Shown here piece by piece: positions 8,701-16,799 of a DNA stretch of 51,762 bases. The stretch lies in contig SXOB01000091.1 of the NCBI GenBank assembly GCA_005776945.1, forward strand, positions 1 to 51,762, given 5' to 3'. Made by a program: the position numbers and the translations under genes. Positions within the stretch are counted from its first letter, which is position 1, and each line of letters starts with the position of its first letter. Source of the DNA: Pseudomonadota bacterium (GTDB lineage Bacteria; Myxococcota_A; UBA796; GCA-2862545). The notes under the pieces were generated by a model. It was not told the origin of the DNA. It saw nothing but the letters and a program-made list of their open reading frames with translations, and searched no databases.

Positions 8701-9113
8701 CGGTCATGCCGGACGACGCCGACAAAGAGGTCGAACTCGTCACGCCCCTCGGCATCTTGCCGCTGCCTGGGCCCTACGAGGACGTCGGCGAACGATCATT
8801 TGCCCCCATCGCAGGGGCCGGCATGGCCGTGTCGCCCGACGGAAGCCTCCTGCTCGTCGCGCATTTTCGCGGCAACCGCATCCACGTATTCGATTTGACG
8901 CTTGGCGATTTCGGCGTCCAGATCGCCGAAATCCCCTATGTGGGCGAAAACCCGCATCTCATTGCGTTCCACCCGGATGGTCAAACGGCCTGGGTGGCGA
9001 ACTACGTCGGCGAAGTCGAGGACGACGTCGTCCACTCCAACTTGGCCATCATCGACACGAACCCCGCGAGCCCAACCTACTTGACGGTCCTGACGAGACT
9101 GGTGAACCGGTGA
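5781..9113 (+). CDS. Large lipoprotein with beta-propeller / GH43-like repeats
   Basis: About 1110 residues. The only plausible start is TTG 5781, giving MFSVFTILAAC with Cys11 as lipidated residue; GAGG lies 13 bases upstream, so the start is not certain. The body is Asp/Trp-rich beta repeat. The middle third (about 330-830) repeats phrases such as LWTSGDG, LYYAGLS, LWTSGFDGSTWRIG and LWYSAFDGAFWHIGHA, the strand pattern of five-bladed GH43/GH32-type propellers. The last third (about 890-1100) looks like a YVTN/NHL-type propeller (LLYVTSKLEDYVYVVD, DGSLLLVAHFRGNRIHVFD). Probably outer-membrane anchored and exposed; catalytic activity is not shown. It overlaps the next lipoprotein gene as GTGA, so the two are made together. 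Confidence 0.75.
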   Translation: MFSVFTILAACLVDTARGPDLGACAEAPEGVYNFGEAGIGRCLAGPSDLAFVDIDGALRLAVVNADPWYNFDSGSLLLVDPASLDLNRAENLSHEITSEALPLDRFASSVGLASDRPIGLVTGRLSEGAPARAAEDDVALVDLRSGSPELLAPGALTLQDDPGPVVVHSETLRAYVGNLTDHSVTVLDLGTDEVHEIPVAGEAVVSLVDSYEIDGSGSTFELVDSEVYDPELAVDDTWVATFVEAAWRFWIPETDGLALWTSGDGVTFERSAFGVPDGLLGLVDADPAAGLLLGIPVLYTAAGGNLLLVSSDGTPNGWNAASAAVNGGDGICGAWLSGPSPALVDELPALFHESRTAAGEPASIALATSEDGFTYRCEATDLGLRPEVAGVDSIEDPSVLTTGPAQVLRMWMGLRTGDIWSIGLSESEDGRTWSTPEVVYDGLGAEAALVGADYGFAAPHVAFINGRYQMTFTTSVAGVAWTAVADSSDGWSWSLPLLVAPAGTWSDPWSPPRVAVQFDGTSFWRIEGVDQGLAITPLIAGVDWIDLTRGYAIRVASGHVITGLDLWPGSVVQDGGAEALFVTTDPEGAPDVALLRPQGATWDVTTGFLPSAGAANRNGSSDPVALTVDGTTYLYYAGLSTSGTRRIALATTTDLSTFTHVESELVAVDPAWDDAEQVPHSTEILANGQVRLWTSGFDGSTWRIGSALAPDADGPFVAEAGEFDPWVFGTGLPGSIDDSGVRDPMVAEIEGVRHLWYSAFDGAFWHIGHAVDEGGEWVRRTDAETELTRSAASGFVGTYTTAGVRSPTLRSVDAAGARFWVAGTDGLDARLGMAHVPLGRQSPYATDAMFLDATHPTVGDGFTYTTTRSSAESDVIELSQSVEEFVSPGTGMSSMALDEERGLLYVTSKLEDYVYVVDIDGDVGDANVDDLEGLMRVSTVSTAFGFRDVLVVPQHDWLLLLADTPDAVVVLPRSVMPDDADKEVELVTPLGILPLPGPYEDVGERSFAPIAGAGMAVSPDGSLLLVAHFRGNRIHVFDLTLGDFGVQIAEIPYVGENPHLIAFHPDGQTAWVANYVGEVEDDVVHSNLAIIDTNPASPTYLTVLTRLVNR

Positions 9114-10924
9114 TTGCGCTCCTGTTGTCCTGCAGCGATGACAAGCCCTACGACGGCACATTCGATCAACCATTGGCCGCTGCCATTCTCGCCGATGGAC
9201 CCTTCGACGAACCCGTCGGCTACGTGGCGAATGGCGTCGGTGGGCGGATCATTCCGCTTGGATTGAAATCGGGCCGGTTCTTGACGCTGGACCCGACGGG
9301 CTCCTTCGTTCCTGGCCACGGCCTGCCCACAGGGCGCAACCGCGGCCTGTCTGGCGCCGTTGCGGTGTCCGATGGGGTTAGCGTCAACGTATACGCTTCC
9401 GACCGTCACTTTCGACAGATTCTTCGCGTTCCGCATGTGACGTCTGCCGGGCCTGATGGCCCCGTGGAATGGACCGACGAGAACCCCTTGTTGGCGTCGC
9501 CACCCACGTTTGTGGACGCCGACGCGTCGGGGGGCTTGGCCACCCTCGTTGGGCTGCAATTGCGCGATGGCTGGACGTCGACCGAGGACTGGACAGTCAC
9601 CTACGATGGTGAAGAGTGGCTCGTTTCCGGGTCCCGCTCGGGTCCTCAGGGCGAAACCGCCGTGACTGGGAGAACCTACGTCGCTGACGAACGGGCGCTC
9701 ACGTTCTCGATTTTCGGGGCGGCGACCGCAGGGGATCGATTCGAATTCTCCACGACGAACGGCATCGAGGAGCTCGATATCGACGGGATTCCCACCCACA
9801 TGGTGGCGTCTGCAGATGGCGCCTATGTCGCCGTCCTCATCGAAGATGACCTCCTTGGCCAAAGCCGTTTGGACTGGTTCGACCCCAACACATTCGCGCT
9901 CGCTCCCTCCGCCCTGCCCTCCTACGCAGCGCCGAGCGGCCTGGCCTTCGACGAAGGGGGTGCCATCCTGTGGGTGTCCGACCGCGATGCCCCCTTGTTG
10001 TACGAAGTCCCCGTCGACGGCTCGTCCCCCATCGTCCACAGCTTGCCCTGGGCGGTGGGCGAAGTCGCCCAACTGACAGACACGAACGGCGCGTCGACGC
10101 TGTTCCTCGCGCCGATCGGAACGGGCGAGGTGTGGCGCTACGATCCCGAAGGACACCGTGTCCTCGACGTCGACTTGACGACGCCTGGCGACCAAGGAAT
10201 GGACGTGGGGTCCACGGTCATCGGCCTCTCGGCGGTACAAGTGCCGTACACCACGGCGTTGCCGAACGACGACGGCGACCGCCCGATCCGGCGCTCCGTC
10301 GCCGTTTCCACGTTTGCAGGACGGGTGGTTTTCATCGAGGAACGCACAGGTTGCCTCGTCTCCGACCGCTTTGGACCACGTACGGCCATCAACGAACAAT
10401 ACAGCAGCTACCTGGACTACATCTCCTCCTACGACGGCGACGTGGACTTCGGCCCCTACCTCGAGCCCGACGCCGCGAGCGGCCACTGTGCAATCGTCAA
10501 CAGCTGCGCGGGTCTCGCGCCGTCAGAGACGTGGCGGCTGACCTTCGACCGCAATGCCCAGCGCTGGGATGTGGACGGTTCGGTCTCTGGTGAGATGCTG
10601 ACCTCGGCGGCCGAAGACGAGCGCTACCTCAGCGACGGCGGTGAAATCAGCTTCGTCGTTCGTGCGGGCGCTCAGCCCTCCCAAGATGGCATGGTGATCA
10701 CCCTTCGCGTGGACGAGGGTGCGGTCAGCGTCGTTGGCGACAACGATCTGGACGGGATCCGCGAGGTCAACCTCGACACGCCTTCCCGGCCGTACGCGTT
10801 TTCCTATATCGCTGGCGAAGGCGAAGGTACGGAGCGCGCCATGGTGCTCATCCTCGGGAGTTCGGGCGACATCGTCGGCCGCATCGACCCTCAAGACGGC
10901 GTCGTCGAAGCGTCCTGGTTCTGA
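9110..10924 (+). CDS. Propeller-like lipoprotein with a duplicated beta module
   Basis: A 604-residue protein from GTG 9110, overlapping the preceding stop by four bases. MIALLLSC gives a lipobox with Cys8. A propeller-like repeat occupies about 220-400 (LAFDEGGAILWVSDRDAPLLYEVP and similar strands). Two copies of a module of about 65-75 residues are visible. The first starts near 157 (DWTVTYDGEEW, then VSGSRSG) and the second near 472 (TWRLTFDRNAQRW, then VDGSVSG). Each is followed by an acidic strand and a D-rich F/I-V-G segment. The modules look inserted in or beside the propeller. Extracytoplasmic, partner of the 5781 protein by operon structure. No enzyme motif found; function unknown. 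Confidence 0.75.
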   Translation: MIALLLSCSDDKPYDGTFDQPLAAAILADGPFDEPVGYVANGVGGRIIPLGLKSGRFLTLDPTGSFVPGHGLPTGRNRGLSGAVAVSDGVSVNVYASDRHFRQILRVPHVTSAGPDGPVEWTDENPLLASPPTFVDADASGGLATLVGLQLRDGWTSTEDWTVTYDGEEWLVSGSRSGPQGETAVTGRTYVADERALTFSIFGAATAGDRFEFSTTNGIEELDIDGIPTHMVASADGAYVAVLIEDDLLGQSRLDWFDPNTFALAPSALPSYAAPSGLAFDEGGAILWVSDRDAPLLYEVPVDGSSPIVHSLPWAVGEVAQLTDTNGASTLFLAPIGTGEVWRYDPEGHRVLDVDLTTPGDQGMDVGSTVIGLSAVQVPYTTALPNDDGDRPIRRSVAVSTFAGRVVFIEERTGCLVSDRFGPRTAINEQYSSYLDYISSYDGDVDFGPYLEPDAASGHCAIVNSCAGLAPSETWRLTFDRNAQRWDVDGSVSGEMLTSAAEDERYLSDGGEISFVVRAGAQPSQDGMVITLRVDEGAVSVVGDNDLDGIREVNLDTPSRPYAFSYIAGEGEGTERAMVLILGSSGDIVGRIDPQDGVVEASWF

Positions 10925-10940
10925 CCGACGCGCAGGTCAG
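10921..10940. terminator. Short hairpin between convergent genes
   Basis: CTGACC (10921-10926) and GGTCAG (10935-10940) can pair around an 8-base loop. The arms contain the stop codons of both the lipoprotein gene (plus) and hemC (minus), which are only 12 bp apart. There is no T-run. It may act as a weak bidirectional terminator. Confidence 0.3.
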
Positions 10941-11794
10941 CCGAGTACGCGGCGAGCCAGATCGCGACCCAAGGCGACGCCATGAAGCGGATCGACGCGG
11001 CCCGACGCCCGCCGGATCACGCCATCCGCGCCGTTGAGGGCCGTCGCCACCAGCATGTCGCCGTCCCAGCGCGCGTGGGCCGCCACCGGGACGTGGCAGC
11101 TGCCGTCGACGGACGCCAGGAAGGCGCGTTCAATGCCCACGGCCAAGGCCGTCCGTTCGTCGTGAATCCGCGCCAGACACGCAAGGGTCTCCGTGTCATC
11201 GGCCCGGCACTGGACGGCCAAGGCGCCCTGACCGACAGCCGGAACCATCGCGTCGAGGTCGAGGTACTCGGCCACGTCGTCGAGGCGTCCCAGCCGGGCC
11301 AGGCCAGCGGCGGCGAGCACAACGGCCTCGTAGGCGCCTTCCCGAACGCGTCCGATGCGGGTGTCCACGTTGCCTCGAAGCTCTTCGATGGAGAGGTCCG
11401 GTCGCAGCGCGAGCAGCTGACATCGGCGGCGCAGGCTTCCCGTGCCGACGCGCGCGCCGGGCTCCAACTCGCCCAACGGGCGGCCGATGACGACGTCTCG
11501 GGCGTCCTCGCGTAGCGGAATGGCGGCCACGACAAGCCCCGGAACGTGACCGACCGGGAGATCCTTGAGGCTGTGAACCGCGAAATCGGCTCGGCCGTCG
11601 AGCAGGGCCTCCTCGATCTCCTTCGTAAAGAGGCCCTTGCCGCCAAGGTCGCGAAGGGGCCGGTCGACGATCTGGTCACCCCGGGTCTTGACCGGGATTC
11701 GTTCGACGGTGCGGCCCGTCACGCGGTGAATCGCGTCGGCCACGTGCCCGCTCTGCGCCCATGCGAGCGCCGAGGCCCGAGTTGCCAGCTTCAT
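10937..11794 (-). CDS. hemC: Porphobilinogen deaminase (hydroxymethylbilane synthase)
   Basis: A 285-residue cytoplasmic enzyme that joins four porphobilinogens into hydroxymethylbilane in heme synthesis. The ATG at 11794 overlaps the hemA stop as ATGA, which settles the start over an upstream GTG. N-terminal ATRASALAWAQS matches the family start; Asp78 in HSLKDLP is the catalytic Asp; LRRRCQLLALRPDL (121-134) and LRGNVDTR (139-146) form the substrate/cofactor pocket; Cys233 in VDGSCHVP carries the dipyrromethane cofactor. It is slightly shorter than E. coli HemC, with a compact C-terminal domain. Third gene of a ccsA/hemX-like, hemA, hemC operon; no hemD or hemB follows here. Confidence 0.96.
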   Translation of the reverse strand: MKLATRASALAWAQSGHVADAIHRVTGRTVERIPVKTRGDQIVDRPLRDLGGKGLFTKEIEEALLDGRADFAVHSLKDLPVGHVPGLVVAAIPLREDARDVVIGRPLGELEPGARVGTGSLRRRCQLLALRPDLSIEELRGNVDTRIGRVREGAYEAVVLAAAGLARLGRLDDVAEYLDLDAMVPAVGQGALAVQCRADDTETLACLARIHDERTALAVGIERAFLASVDGSCHVPVAAHARWDGDMLVATALNGADGVIRRASGRVDPLHGVALGRDLARRVLG

Positions 11795-13059
11795 TGCCAC
11801 CGTGACCTCAATCGCTTGAGCCACACGTCGTCCCCCGACTGCCCGGCCTCTTTGACCGCCCCAAGGACGGGGTGGAGCAGCCGCTTCACGAGCGCCTTCG
11901 TCATCGCATCCACGGCCTCGGCCGCCTCAGGACTGAGACCTTGGAGGGCCTTGGCGCTCCGTTCGATTTCGATCAAGCGCATCCGCTCGCCGAATTGGCT
12001 CGCGGTTCGAAGGTCCTCGGAAACGTCCAGCTCACGGAGCGACGCCAAGAAGCGCCGGGCTTCCTCGTCTACGAGGTGCCCGGCGTCGATCGCCGCCTGG
12101 CTGCGCGCTTCACGGCCGCGCTCGACGACGCGACTGAGGTCATCGATATCGAAGAGAAAGGCCTCGTCGATGGCGCCAATGGCGGGATCCAGGTTCCGCG
12201 GAACGGCCAGATCGACGAGGCAAACCGGGCGCCAACGGCGCTCCCGCATGGCAGCGGCCATCTGAGCGGCGGACAGAACGACCTTGGGGGCCCCCGTCGC
12301 GCATACGACGACGTCAGCGCGCGGGAGATGATCCTGGAGGTGTTCCCACGGAACGGCAGCGCCGCCGTGCTCCCGCGCGAGTTCGACGGCGCCGTCGAAG
12401 GTCCGGTTGGAGACCATGAGTTCGGCCGCGCCTGCACCCATGAGCGCCTTGGCCACTTGGCGCCCCATCTCGCCTGTGCCCAAAAGCAGGACGCGTCTGC
12501 CTGAGAGCCCACCAAAGATCTCGACGGCGAGATCGACGCCGGCGTTGCCAACCCCCACCGTGGACCTCCCCACGGTCGTGTCGGTGCGCACGCGCCTGGC
12601 CACGGCCAAAGCGCGCTCGGAGACGGCGCCGAGAGTGTCGCCAAGCGTCCCCACCTCGTTGGCGACGCGAACGGCCTCGCGAACCTGTCCCAGGATCTGG
12701 GGTTCGCCCACGACCAAGCTCTCAAGGCTCGACGCCACACGAAACAGGTGTCGAACCACGTCGTCGCCGGTCCTGTGCACCCAGTAGGCGTCGAGGCGTT
12801 CTCCCGTCGGCCCGCGGAAGGCTCCAACGACCTGGGCGAGCGCTTCCGGCTCACGAGGCACGGCGTAGACTTCCGTGCGGTTGCAAGTGGAGAGCACCAA
12901 GGCCTCGTCCGCGACCGCATCCTCACGCAAGCGACGAAGGAAGTCTCGGACCCCCTCCTCGTTCAATGCGACGCGTTCGCGGACGTCCACGGGGGCCGTG
13001 ACGTGCGACATACCGAACAGAGCCAGGCGAGCCGCGTCAGCCACGGGCATGGAACCCAT
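11791..13059 (-). CDS. hemA: Glutamyl-tRNA reductase
   Basis: A 422-residue NADPH-dependent enzyme reducing Glu-tRNA to glutamate-1-semialdehyde, the first step of C5 heme synthesis. STCNRTE at 57-63 contains the catalytic Cys59. SLESLVVGEPQILGQVREA (about 110-128) is the family signature, the NADPH site is VLLLGTGEMG near 188-197, and a helical dimerisation domain fills the C-terminal third. Possible starts are ATG 13059, ATG 13050 or GTG 13044; all overlap the upstream membrane gene and none has a good SD, so translation may be coupled. It is followed by hemC with an ATGA overlap. Confidence 0.95.
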   Translation of the reverse strand: MGSMPVADAARLALFGMSHVTAPVDVRERVALNEEGVRDFLRRLREDAVADEALVLSTCNRTEVYAVPREPEALAQVVGAFRGPTGERLDAYWVHRTGDDVVRHLFRVASSLESLVVGEPQILGQVREAVRVANEVGTLGDTLGAVSERALAVARRVRTDTTVGRSTVGVGNAGVDLAVEIFGGLSGRRVLLLGTGEMGRQVAKALMGAGAAELMVSNRTFDGAVELAREHGGAAVPWEHLQDHLPRADVVVCATGAPKVVLSAAQMAAAMRERRWRPVCLVDLAVPRNLDPAIGAIDEAFLFDIDDLSRVVERGREARSQAAIDAGHLVDEEARRFLASLRELDVSEDLRTASQFGERMRLIEIERSAKALQGLSPEAAEAVDAMTKALVKRLLHPVLGAVKEAGQSGDDVWLKRLRSRWQ

Positions 13060-13837
13060 CGAGCAGCAGACTCAGGCCGAGCATCGAAAAGAGGACGCCG
13101 CCGAAACCGATCAGGCTGAACCAAGCCGTCCAACGGCCCCGCCGACCGCTTACGACCCGAAACTGCAGGCCGGCCGCGTACCAAGTCCACAACAGCAGCG
13201 TGTAGAGCACCTTGGGATCGGCGGCCCAGACCGCATGATCCAGCGCAAGGCTCGCCCAGACTCCGCCCGCGGCGATTCCAAGCGTGAGGGCCACGAAGCC
13301 GAACAGCATCGCCCGAAACATGAGCCGATCCAACGTCTCGAGGTCGGGCCCCGCGCCGATCTGGTCGAACTGCTTGGACTTCAGGCGCGCACGCGTCACC
13401 AGGTACAGGGCCCCGACGCCGGCCGAGAGCGCCAAGCCGCCGACCCCTGCGAAGACAAGCCCCAAGTGGATCGGTAGCCACATCGAGGGACCCGTCTCGT
13501 CGAGGGCAGCGATGTGCGAGACGGGCGACACTTGCGCCAGGCCAAGGGCCACGAGGGAGGCCGGAACGAGGAAACGGCCGAGCGCGCCTTGACCGCGGTG
13601 CCCGATCCCAGACCAAGCGGCAGCAATGGCGACCGCAGTCGCAGCCAACGCGTCGTGCAGCCCGGGTGCCCGGGCGCCGCTCCAGGCGCTCCAAACGAGT
13701 TCCACCGCCAAGGCTGCGGCTCCGAATCCGACGATGGCCCGATGCTGACCCTGACCCATCGGCAGGCCCGGCATCCACAGCGACCAGGTCGTTGCGCTCC
13801 ATAGAAGCAGCACGACGATGTCGATCCAGCGTTCCAC
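13037..13837 (-). CDS. CcsA/HemX-family membrane protein
   Basis: A 266-residue integral membrane protein with about eight hydrophobic helices. The Trp-rich segment near 204-225 (GVWASLALDH, then AVWAADPKVLY) is the degenerate WWD-type loop shared by CcsA, CcmC and HemX, and His residues near 108 (VSHIA) and 123 (PIHLGL) could be heme ligands. In many bacteria a HemX-type gene precedes hemA and moderates GluTR amount, while CcsA proteins deliver heme to cytochrome c. The position just before hemA favours a HemX-like role, but the WADPK loop fits cytochrome c assembly as well. Start ATG 13837. It is divergent from thioredoxin. Confidence 0.82.
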   Translation of the reverse strand: MERWIDIVVLLLWSATTWSLWMPGLPMGQGQHRAIVGFGAAALAVELVWSAWSGARAPGLHDALAATAVAIAAAWSGIGHRGQGALGRFLVPASLVALGLAQVSPVSHIAALDETGPSMWLPIHLGLVFAGVGGLALSAGVGALYLVTRARLKSKQFDQIGAGPDLETLDRLMFRAMLFGFVALTLGIAAGGVWASLALDHAVWAADPKVLYTLLLWTWYAAGLQFRVVSGRRGRWTAWFSLIGFGGVLFSMLGLSLLLDGFHARG

Positions 13838-13914
13838 ACAACCGCCCTAACGCGGGCCGGTGCCCCCTTGCCGAGCGCGTTCCGGGCGTTATCGTGGACG
13901 ACTTGGGAGGCAGT

Positions 13915-14247
13915 ATGGCCGGCGGTACACGTGACGTGGACGACACGACCTGGCAGACGGAAGTCCTGGGCTCGGACCAGCCGGTCCTTGTCGACTTCTG
14001 GGCCCCATGGTGTGGTCCCTGCAAGATGATTGGTCCCCACGTCGAAGCGCTCGCCGGCGAACATGCCGCGACCCTCAAGGTCGTCAAGGTCAACGTAGAC
14101 ACGGCACCGCGAACGGCGGCTGCCAACCGCGTGTCGAGCATCCCCGCCCTCGTCGTGTTCAAGAACGGACGGGAGGTGGGGCGGCAACTTGGCGCACAGG
14201 GAGGCTTGGCCGCGTTGCGCAAGCTCGTCTCCCCTCACCTCGGCTGA
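13915..14247 (+). CDS. trxA: Thioredoxin
   Basis: A 110-residue thioredoxin, the normal length, for thiol-disulfide exchange in the cytoplasm. ATG 13915 follows GGGAGG with a four-base gap; longer upstream readings have no support. The active site is W32-C33-G-P-C36 in FWAPWCGPCKM, the cis-proline is Pro77 in SSIPALVVF, and GGLAALRKLV forms the last helix. No signal peptide, so it is not a periplasmic CcmG-type protein, although a CcsA/HemX-like gene is transcribed divergently next to it. A strong inverted repeat follows 50 bases after the stop. Confidence 0.96.
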   Translation: MAGGTRDVDDTTWQTEVLGSDQPVLVDFWAPWCGPCKMIGPHVEALAGEHAATLKVVKVNVDTAPRTAAANRVSSIPALVVFKNGREVGRQLGAQGGLAALRKLVSPHLG

Positions 14248-14297
14248 TTGGTGGCCGCGGCGAGCGCCACCACCGCGGGTTTCCTGACCCTCGCCGT

Positions 14298-14344
14298 GAG
14301 CCCTGTGGGTAGGCTTGCCCCATTTGCCGCCCCCAACAGGGCTC
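14298..14344. terminator. Strong stem-loop between trxA and the kinase gene
   Basis: GAGCCCTGT (14298-14306) and ACAGGGCTC (14336-14344) are perfect 9-bp arms. The 29-base interior has GGG and CCC runs that could extend the stem with a small bulge. It starts 50 bases after the trxA stop and ends 49 bases before the kinase ATG. There is no T-run, so it could be a terminator lacking a U tract, an attenuator or a binding site. Confidence 0.5.
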
Positions 14345-14393
14345 GCAAGGCCACCCCCAAGATTCAACCGCTCCAATCCGAGCCGGCTCGTTG

Positions 14394-16799
14394 ATGCGGG
14401 CGTCGCTGCGCTCGCTGCTCCAGCCCTCACTGGAGATGGATTTCGACGGCCTGTACGATGATTTCGTACGCGAGCACGGACGCGAAGACCCGCGGGCGTT
14501 CGTCGACCACCTCAGCGCATTCGGTCTGATTTCGTACGACGTGGCTCAAGCGGCGCACGAACAAATCAAAGCACCGCCAAAGGGCACACCAAGGGTGGGC
14601 ATGCTGCGTTCGGCGACGCCTGCGCCCGCGTCGCCCGTGTCCCGTCCCTCCCGCGGAACGCCACCCCCAACGCAACCGCGGCTCTCCTGGCCGGCGATGG
14701 GAGAGGAGCCGCGCCGCCGCACGCTGTTCCGCCGTGCGTCCGACGGTTCGCTCGCGGAGGCTGACAGCGCGCGACCCGCAGCTCCACGCGAAGCGGTACC
14801 CCCCCCCGATGGCAATGGACGGTACACGTTTGCCGGGATCGTTGGTGAAGGCGCGATGGGGCGCGTCCACGTCGCTCGCGATGCTCACCTGCGGCGCAGG
14901 GTCGCGTTCAAGCAACTTGGTGAGGACGCCGCCTCAGAGGCTGCCCTGGCCGCCAAGTTCAGCAGCGAAGCCCGCATCACCGCGCAGCTCGATCACCCCA
15001 ACATCGTACCCGTCTACGAGCTGACGTCTGAAACTGCGTACACGATGAAATTGGTCGAAGGTCGCACGCTCCAGGACATCATCGCAGAAGCGCGGGAAGA
15101 CGCCATCCACAGTCGTCCGGAGCGACACACCCTCAACAGCTTGCTCGACCTCTTCCTCAAGGTCGGTGACGCCATCAGCTACGCGCACAGCCGAGGCGTG
15201 CTCCACCGCGACTTGAAGCCCGAAAACGTCATGGTCGGTGCGTTCAACCAGGTCTACGTCATGGACTGGGGCATCGCGCGGCCGCTGGACGGCAGCGTCG
15301 ACGTCGACAGCGTGCCCGACGAAGGCGACCTGATCATGGGCACACCCGGGTACATGTCGCCCGAACAGGCCGACGGCCGAAACGCCGAGCTCACGTCGTC
15401 GTCCGACGAGTACGCCCTCGGCCTGCTGCTGTTCGAGTTGGTCGCTTTGCGGCCGGCCGTCACGGGGAAGACCGCCCTCGCACAGGTCATGCGCCATCAA
15501 GACGGAGAGATGGAGCCGCTGGTTCACGCCGCCGGCAAGCGCATCCCGCGCGAGTTGGTCGGCATCATTCGAAAGGCGACCCAGAAGTCACCAGCGGATC
15601 GGTACCCAAGCGTTCAAGGCCTCACCGAGGACATCCGCGACTACTTGCGGGGCGCCGAGGTCTCCGCGGCCCCGGACGGCCCCTTGCAGCGCGTGTCGCG
15701 GTGGATGGCGAACCACCGTGAAGCGACCACCGCCGGCATCACGCTGTTCTCGATGGCGGCCGTCGTACTCATCTTCGCGGTGATTACGCTTTCGCGCATG
15801 GCGGTGGCGGCGTCGGAAGGCCGTCAGCAGCGCCTCTCAACCGTGGTGGCCGCCGTGGCCCGGCAAGCGAGCGTCGTCGACGGCCAATTCGTCAAGGTGG
15901 AGGGTTTGGTGTCCGTGCTCGGCACGAGCGCCGTGGACCACCTCTTTTCGGGGAACGTGGCACCGGATGCCCTGCGACCCGCAACTTCGTACGATGCGCC
16001 AGGCGCCGGTGGGGCGATCCCGTCAGATCACTACCGCCGGCCCATCGATCTCGAACACCTCGCGTACATTCATCCTGCCGCCAACGAGACCGCAGGACGC
16101 CAGGTCGCGTCGCTTGGTCCGCTCCGGCGTCGATTCTACGAGGTCCTGCTTCGCAGCCACTCGGAAGAGGCCGCCACTTGGACAAGTAAGCGCGCCCAGC
16201 GCGCCGTTGCCGAGGTCGGGCTGCCAGCAGCGTGGACCTGGGTGGGAACTGAAGCCGGTGCCTACGTCGTTTTCCCCGGACATGGCGGTTTCGAGGCCGA
16301 CTTCGACATCCGAAAGGCTCCCTCGTACCGGATGGCGCTCGATCACCGGGGACCTATTTGGGGCGCCGCTGCGGTCGACCCTTCCGGAATTGGACTCGTG
16401 CTCAGCTGCGGCCAGGGCCTTTTCGACGCCGACGACCAGCCGATCGGCGTCGCCGGCATCGACATCACCTTCGACACGCTTCGCAAGGAGTTCCTGACAC
16501 CCGAGGAGTTCGTTGGCCGCAGCGGCGTCGTCGCCCATCTCCTCGACCCCGACGGGCGCGTCGTGGTGAGTTCGGCGGACACTGAGGACGCGTCGCCGCC
16601 CACGACCGTCGACCTGCCGCTGTTCGGCGAGCCAAGCGTGGTCCAGGCCGTCAAAGAGCGTAGAACGGGGTTCAAACGGGGGTTGGGCTCCAACGGCGAC
16701 CAGCTCGCGGTCTACCAACGCATGAATTCCATTGGCTGGTACTTTGTCGTTTCGGGACCCGAATCGGTCCTGCTTGCCCGCATCCAGGAGAAGACGTGA
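14394..16799 (+). CDS. Transmembrane Ser/Thr protein kinase with extracytoplasmic sensor
   Basis: An 801-residue Hanks-type kinase (ATG 14394; a TTG lies one codon upstream). An N-terminal acidic helical segment (14-60, MDFDGLYDDFVREHG) and a Pro/Arg-rich linker precede the kinase. The kinase has the G-loop GEGAMGRV 151-158, Lys173, the catalytic loop HRDLKPEN with Asp273, DWG (not DFG) at 291-293, and GTPGYMSPEQ near 316-325. One membrane helix (about 446-468) leads to an outside domain of about 330 residues with Cache-like features (LLDPDGRVVVSSAD, NSIGWYFVVSGPES). It probably senses a small ligand outside and phosphorylates cytoplasmic proteins. It overlaps the next gene as GTGA, so that protein may be a substrate or modulator (inference). 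Confidence 0.92.
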   Translation: MRASLRSLLQPSLEMDFDGLYDDFVREHGREDPRAFVDHLSAFGLISYDVAQAAHEQIKAPPKGTPRVGMLRSATPAPASPVSRPSRGTPPPTQPRLSWPAMGEEPRRRTLFRRASDGSLAEADSARPAAPREAVPPPDGNGRYTFAGIVGEGAMGRVHVARDAHLRRRVAFKQLGEDAASEAALAAKFSSEARITAQLDHPNIVPVYELTSETAYTMKLVEGRTLQDIIAEAREDAIHSRPERHTLNSLLDLFLKVGDAISYAHSRGVLHRDLKPENVMVGAFNQVYVMDWGIARPLDGSVDVDSVPDEGDLIMGTPGYMSPEQADGRNAELTSSSDEYALGLLLFELVALRPAVTGKTALAQVMRHQDGEMEPLVHAAGKRIPRELVGIIRKATQKSPADRYPSVQGLTEDIRDYLRGAEVSAAPDGPLQRVSRWMANHREATTAGITLFSMAAVVLIFAVITLSRMAVAASEGRQQRLSTVVAAVARQASVVDGQFVKVEGLVSVLGTSAVDHLFSGNVAPDALRPATSYDAPGAGGAIPSDHYRRPIDLEHLAYIHPAANETAGRQVASLGPLRRRFYEVLLRSHSEEAATWTSKRAQRAVAEVGLPAAWTWVGTEAGAYVVFPGHGGFEADFDIRKAPSYRMALDHRGPIWGAAAVDPSGIGLVLSCGQGLFDADDQPIGVAGIDITFDTLRKEFLTPEEFVGRSGVVAHLLDPDGRVVVSSADTEDASPPTTVDLPLFGEPSVVQAVKERRTGFKRGLGSNGDQLAVYQRMNSIGWYFVVSGPESVLLARIQEKT

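Noticed and set aside
14250..14271. GGTGGC/GCCACC stem just after trxA
   Set aside because: Only six pairs with a ten-base loop and no T-run. The much stronger repeat at 14298-14344 is the better candidate.
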